DNA of 64,000 bases from Lewinellaceae bacterium. Lineage in GTDB: Bacteria > Bacteroidota > Bacteroidia > Chitinophagales > Saprospiraceae. The stretch covers positions 1-64,000 of the forward strand of contig JADJFA010000021.1 in the NCBI GenBank assembly GCA_016708875.1, in the 5' to 3' direction. Below, piece by piece: positions 60,915 through 64,000 of this stretch. How positions within the stretch are numbered: position 1 is the stretch's first letter; each line of letters begins with the position of its first letter. The notes under the pieces were generated by a model, which was given only the letters and a program-made list of their open reading frames with translations, was not told the origin of the DNA and searched no databases. A program made the position numbers and the translations under genes.

Positions 60915-62183
60915 TTAAACCTCCTCCCTTTCTATCGGGCAAGTCATACAATGGCTTCCGCCTCTTGCCCTCGAGAGTTCATTGGAAGGAATGGTAATAA
61001 TCGTGTTCTCCACTTTTTCGGGATCCACTTTCCCGTTTTCAATGTCGCGGATCATTTTTTCCGCACCCACCACTTTGTAGCCGAATTCCTTGAAGGCCTT
61101 CTCTGTCACCGGATTGCGGTCGTAGGTGACGGCGACACCCGGCTTGAGCGCCACGAGGTTGCAGCCGTCGGTCCATTGTTCGCGCTCCTGGTATGGCGTT
61201 TCGCCACGTCCGGCCCAGATGAATTCCATCTTTGGGTTCACCTCTGCTTTCAGGAAATCCACGATGCTGGGATATTCCAATTCCTCGCCCGTGTGACGGT
61301 GAACGTCCACATAAGAACCCAGGCCATCTTGCACGATGGGTTTGAAACCGACCACGTGGTTGTGGTTGATCTGCGTGAATATCGTGTCAATGTGCATGTA
61401 GGTGCGCTCGGCGGGGATGTTCACCTGTACGATGTTTTTGATGATGCCCTTTTCAAAAAGGTAGGTTTTGAGCATCTCGAAAGCGTAGTTGTTGGTGCGC
61501 TCGGAGTTGCCAATGAGCAGGTAATCCTTGTGGAACATCATCACGTCGCCCCCTTCGATGCTGATGGTTTCGCCGCGTTTGTTGGGCGGAAATTTGTCCA
61601 CCCGGTTGAGGTTGATGGTTTTGCCATCGGCTTTTAGTCGGCGGAACACGGGGTGACTGGAGAAGATGAGCCGGGTGAGGAAATTTTCGCGGAAGCGGGC
61701 TTCTTTGGCGGCTTTTGTGATGATGACGTGTTCTTTCACGGTCACCGCCAGGTCGCGGGTAAAGATTAGGTTGGGGATCGGGTCGAAGAGAATGCGGTCT
61801 TCCGGTTCGAGGTAGCCAGTAATGAGCGTGTCGGCCAATTGCTCGGGCGAAAGGCTGGCGAGTCGTGGGATGAATGAGTACGGAAGTTCCTCAAAATCAA
61901 CGATTTTGTTGATGATCTCGTAGCGGCTTTCTTCATTGCGACAGCTCTCGGTCAAGAGGTCGCCCACTTCCAGCACGTTTTCTTTTCCGATAAAAGCGCG
62001 GAGCACGTTCACAAAGATGTCGTGCTCTTCCTGCATGTTTGGCAGGTGTACGATATCGTCGAAAAGGAGTTCTTCGGCGCGTTTGGGGGTGATGCGTGCG
62101 ATGCCCTCGTCGGGGCGGTGTACGATTACTTTTTTGAGTTTTCCGATTTCGGAGTCTACGTAGATGCGGCTGTTCGCGTCCAT
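60915..62183 (-). CDS. arginine deiminase
   Basis: A 422-residue guanidino-modifying enzyme. The start region IYVDSEIGKLKKVIVHRPDEGIARITPKRAEELLFDDIVHL (residues 6-47), FTRDLAVTVKEHVIITK (about 143-159), SIEGGDVMMFHKDYLLIGNSERT (about 215-237), PAERTYMHIDTIFTQINHN (the catalytic His region) and the catalytic Cys at residue 412 in RGGSHCMTCP match arginine deiminases. It converts arginine to citrulline and ammonia. No arcB or arcC genes are adjacent, so its role may be nitrogen or arginine use rather than fermentation. Start at ATG 62183. Confidence 0.9.
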   Translation of the reverse strand: MDANSRIYVDSEIGKLKKVIVHRPDEGIARITPKRAEELLFDDIVHLPNMQEEHDIFVNVLRAFIGKENVLEVGDLLTESCRNEESRYEIINKIVDFEELPYSFIPRLASLSPEQLADTLITGYLEPEDRILFDPIPNLIFTRDLAVTVKEHVIITKAAKEARFRENFLTRLIFSSHPVFRRLKADGKTINLNRVDKFPPNKRGETISIEGGDVMMFHKDYLLIGNSERTNNYAFEMLKTYLFEKGIIKNIVQVNIPAERTYMHIDTIFTQINHNHVVGFKPIVQDGLGSYVDVHRHTGEELEYPSIVDFLKAEVNPKMEFIWAGRGETPYQEREQWTDGCNLVALKPGVAVTYDRNPVTEKAFKEFGYKVVGAEKMIRDIENGKVDPEKVENTIITIPSNELSRARGGSHCMTCPIEREEV

Positions 62184-62585
62184 AAAATTTTTGATGGTGA
62201 GGGTTGGTAGGGCGTTTGCTTGCCTTCGCCTTTGGCGGGTGAAGCGTGCGGACTCGCCTTCGCCTGCGGCTATGGCGGGTGAAACCGCGAAGGTAGCGGG
62301 AATAAACGGTCAGGCGAATACCCTTTGGCGACAGAATATTGCAGTGCGTTAGGACAACCTAGAATAATTCTAAGGATTTACTAATACTGTTTTCGCCCTC
62401 CCTTTAAATAAATGCCGCCAGTTTTGCAGCTGTATAGTGATCCTCACAAGATTCTGGTATTCAATACCTTATGTCACCTTTATGGGTTTGACATTGGGTG
62501 AAATTACTATGTCACTTGTGTAACTCCATAGCGGTGACTACGCACTTTCATACACCCAATTTTTCATACTAATTCTTAATCTGTC
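62184..62585. other. intergenic region with repeat-derived leader
   Basis: 400 bp without a gene. At 62215-62300 there are several degenerate GCCTTCGCC...GGCGGGTGAA units of the dispersed family, close to the arginine deiminase start. A TACCTTCG-like box (minus strand, about 62291-62298) is a weak promoter candidate for that gene. The right part is AT-rich and leads into the FG-GAP gene with no clear promoter. Confidence 0.5.
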
Positions 62586-64000
62586 ATGTCCAGAATCCTT
62601 CACTTCATGCCTAATAAATCGACAACCTTGTTTGCCTGTGCTGCCATTTTATTAACCTGCCTTAGGTTCTCTTGCACAGAATCTTCCGGTAAGGCTGGTC
62701 TGACCACTCAACAACTCTTTGGGCAAAAACAGTCAATGTTGGAGATACTTGCCGATGTTCATAAAAAAGGGAATACGCCTAAAAATTTTTATGCATCGAA
62801 AGCCAAATTGGCCAAAACAGAGGCCGATTTAGCTGCTACAAATGACATTAATAGGAGAATCCCCTTAACATTGAACAAAGCGTTGCAACTATTGGAATTT
62901 GGCGATGAGGAGCAGGCCGTTTCTAATTTTGAGCAACTTAGCCCCGTGCTGGAGCATCACAAAGAAGGTCGTAGCATTTTGTTGCAACAGTTGGGTGTGG
63001 CCTATATGCGGCTCGCTGAACGAAACAACTGCGTGATGGGGCACAACGAAGATGCCTGCATTATGCCCATTCAAGGCAAAGGCATACACACTGACAAATC
63101 TGCTGCAAACAAAGCCGTGAAGAAGTTTGAATTGCTATTAACAGCAGAGCCGGAAAACTACGACGCACTGTGGTTACTCAACATCAACTACATGACTCTT
63201 GGGGAATACCCGCACAAAGTGCCTAAAAAGTGGCTTATACCCAATCTGGATGCTCCAGACTATCCGGTTAAACCATTTTTGGATATGGCAACTGATCTGA
63301 AAATCATGGTAAACAACCGCGCGGGCGGGAGCATCGTGGAAGATTTTGACAACGATGGATATCTGGACCTCGTGACTTCGGCCTGGGATCTAGAGGATCC
63401 TATGAGTTATTTCAAGAACAATGGTGATGGCACCTTCACGGACCTGTCGGCACAATCCGGGCTGAAGGCATATACGGGCGGTCTCAACATCCAGCAAACT
63501 GATTACAACAACGACGGTTATCTGGACATTTTTGTGCTTCGTGGCGCATGGCAGGGTCAAGCCGGGCCAGCTGGTGAACAACCCAACTCGCTGCTGCGTA
63601 ACAATGGCAACGGCACCTTTACCGATGTAACCATTGAGGCCGGGCTGCTGTCCTTTTGCCCTACCCAAACAGCCACATGGAACGATTTCAACAATGACGG
63701 CTGGCTCGACGTTTTCATTGGGAATGAATCCGTTCCGAACAGTAAAGCGTACGCCTGCGAATTTTTCATCAATAATAAAAACGGCACGTTCAGAAACGTA
63801 GCAAAGGACTGGGGGATCAATATAGAGCTCTTTGTCAAAAGCGTTGGTTCGGGCGATTACGACAACGACGGCTGGCCTGACCTTTTTATTTCCACCCTGA
63901 ACGGCCGGAAATTATTACTCCGCAATAATGGACTCGTAGACGGCAAAGTGGATTTCGTTGATGCCACTGAAAAAGCAGGATTTGACAAGGCGTTTTACGA
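62586..64000 (+). CDS. CRTAC1-like FG-GAP/VCBS repeat protein (partial, runs off the end)
   Basis: Open from ATG 62586 to the end of the window (471 codons). A hydrophobic signal with a possible lipobox (LLTCLRFSC) is followed by a helical, TPR-like part (residues about 35-210, LNKALQLLEFGDEEQAVSNFEQLS). Then FG-GAP repeats begin: DFDNDGYLDLVTSAWD, NNGDGTFTDLSAQSGL, DYNNDGYLDIFVLRG, NNGNGTFTDVTIEAGL, DFNNDGWLDVFIGNE and DYDNDGWPDLFIS, with the Asp/Asn ladder of calcium-binding loops. This is the ASPIC/UnbV-CRTAC1 type, outer-surface proteins common near T9SS/SusD systems. The C-terminal part is outside the window. Confidence 0.9.
   Translation, partial: MSRILHFMPNKSTTLFACAAILLTCLRFSCTESSGKAGLTTQQLFGQKQSMLEILADVHKKGNTPKNFYASKAKLAKTEADLAATNDINRRIPLTLNKALQLLEFGDEEQAVSNFEQLSPVLEHHKEGRSILLQQLGVAYMRLAERNNCVMGHNEDACIMPIQGKGIHTDKSAANKAVKKFELLLTAEPENYDALWLLNINYMTLGEYPHKVPKKWLIPNLDAPDYPVKPFLDMATDLKIMVNNRAGGSIVEDFDNDGYLDLVTSAWDLEDPMSYFKNNGDGTFTDLSAQSGLKAYTGGLNIQQTDYNNDGYLDIFVLRGAWQGQAGPAGEQPNSLLRNNGNGTFTDVTIEAGLLSFCPTQTATWNDFNNDGWLDVFIGNESVPNSKAYACEFFINNKNGTFRNVAKDWGINIELFVKSVGSGDYDNDGWPDLFISTLNGRKLLLRNNGLVDGKVDFVDATEKAGFDKAFY

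Overview
The window is a chromosomal stretch of a Bacteroidota bacterium, plausibly of the Saprospiria/Haliscomenobacter-Lewinella kind (the class assignment is inference). Support comes from type IX secretion (T9SS) C-terminal sorting tails on three large secreted proteins, a fused LpxC-FabZ, DUF5103 and DUF5606 proteins, many secreted or lipoprotein signal peptides, and repeated TAnnTTTG promoter boxes (the Bacteroidota -7 element) in front of genes. There are no rRNA or tRNA genes, no CRISPR array and no recognisable transposase.

Layout. 0-4 kb: D-amino-acid dehydrogenase-like oxidase, an antitoxin/MazF-type toxin pair, recN. 4-13 kb: two divergent giant T9SS surface proteins, both broken. 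13.3-19.7 kb: housekeeping genes (peroxiredoxin, clpS, RDD membrane protein, aat, an RluA-type pseudouridine synthase, DUF3089 and DUF5103 proteins). clpS and aat, 0.7 kb apart, are two parts of the N-degron pathway. 19.7-25.3 kb: exopolysaccharide locus with three family-2 glycosyltransferases, a single-domain response regulator and a sugar transferase fused to a degenerate receiver domain. 25.5-31.9 kb: two paralogous small secreted proteins, a broken FAD oxidoreductase, asnS, a SIMPL protein, panD. 31.9-36.9 kb: poor-looking DNA (C-homopolymer tract, pirin gene with an internal stop, about 1.5 kb of C-depleted low-complexity sequence, broken T9SS protein). 37.3-39.9 kb: DUF5606 gene, frr, SpoIIE-type phosphatase. 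40-43.2 kb: AT-rich, probably acquired genes, the first lying between two copies of the phosphatase gene 3' end. 43.2-46.1 kb: TPR-CHAT protein fragmented by frameshifts. 46.4-50.8 kb: lipid A genes lpxC-fabZ and lpxA with an ABC ATPase, recR, an HNH endonuclease with a small partner. 50.8-64 kb: truA, acyl-CoA synthetase, MFS transporter, GH20 hexosaminidase, thrB, a DPM1-like glycosyltransferase, a thioesterase, arginine deiminase, and the start of a CRTAC1-like FG-GAP protein that runs off the end.

Two cross-cutting observations matter most. First, about ten genes carry one-base slips, mostly in homopolymer runs, including the normally essential frr; many apparent pseudogenes are therefore probably sequencing errors, and full spans are given with the slip positions. 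Second, the spaces between genes, and three coding regions in frame, are filled with short palindromic or heptad-periodic repeats. These form long hairpins, supply start-site leaders, stop codons and protein tails, and in one case are flanked by a 21-nt direct duplication.
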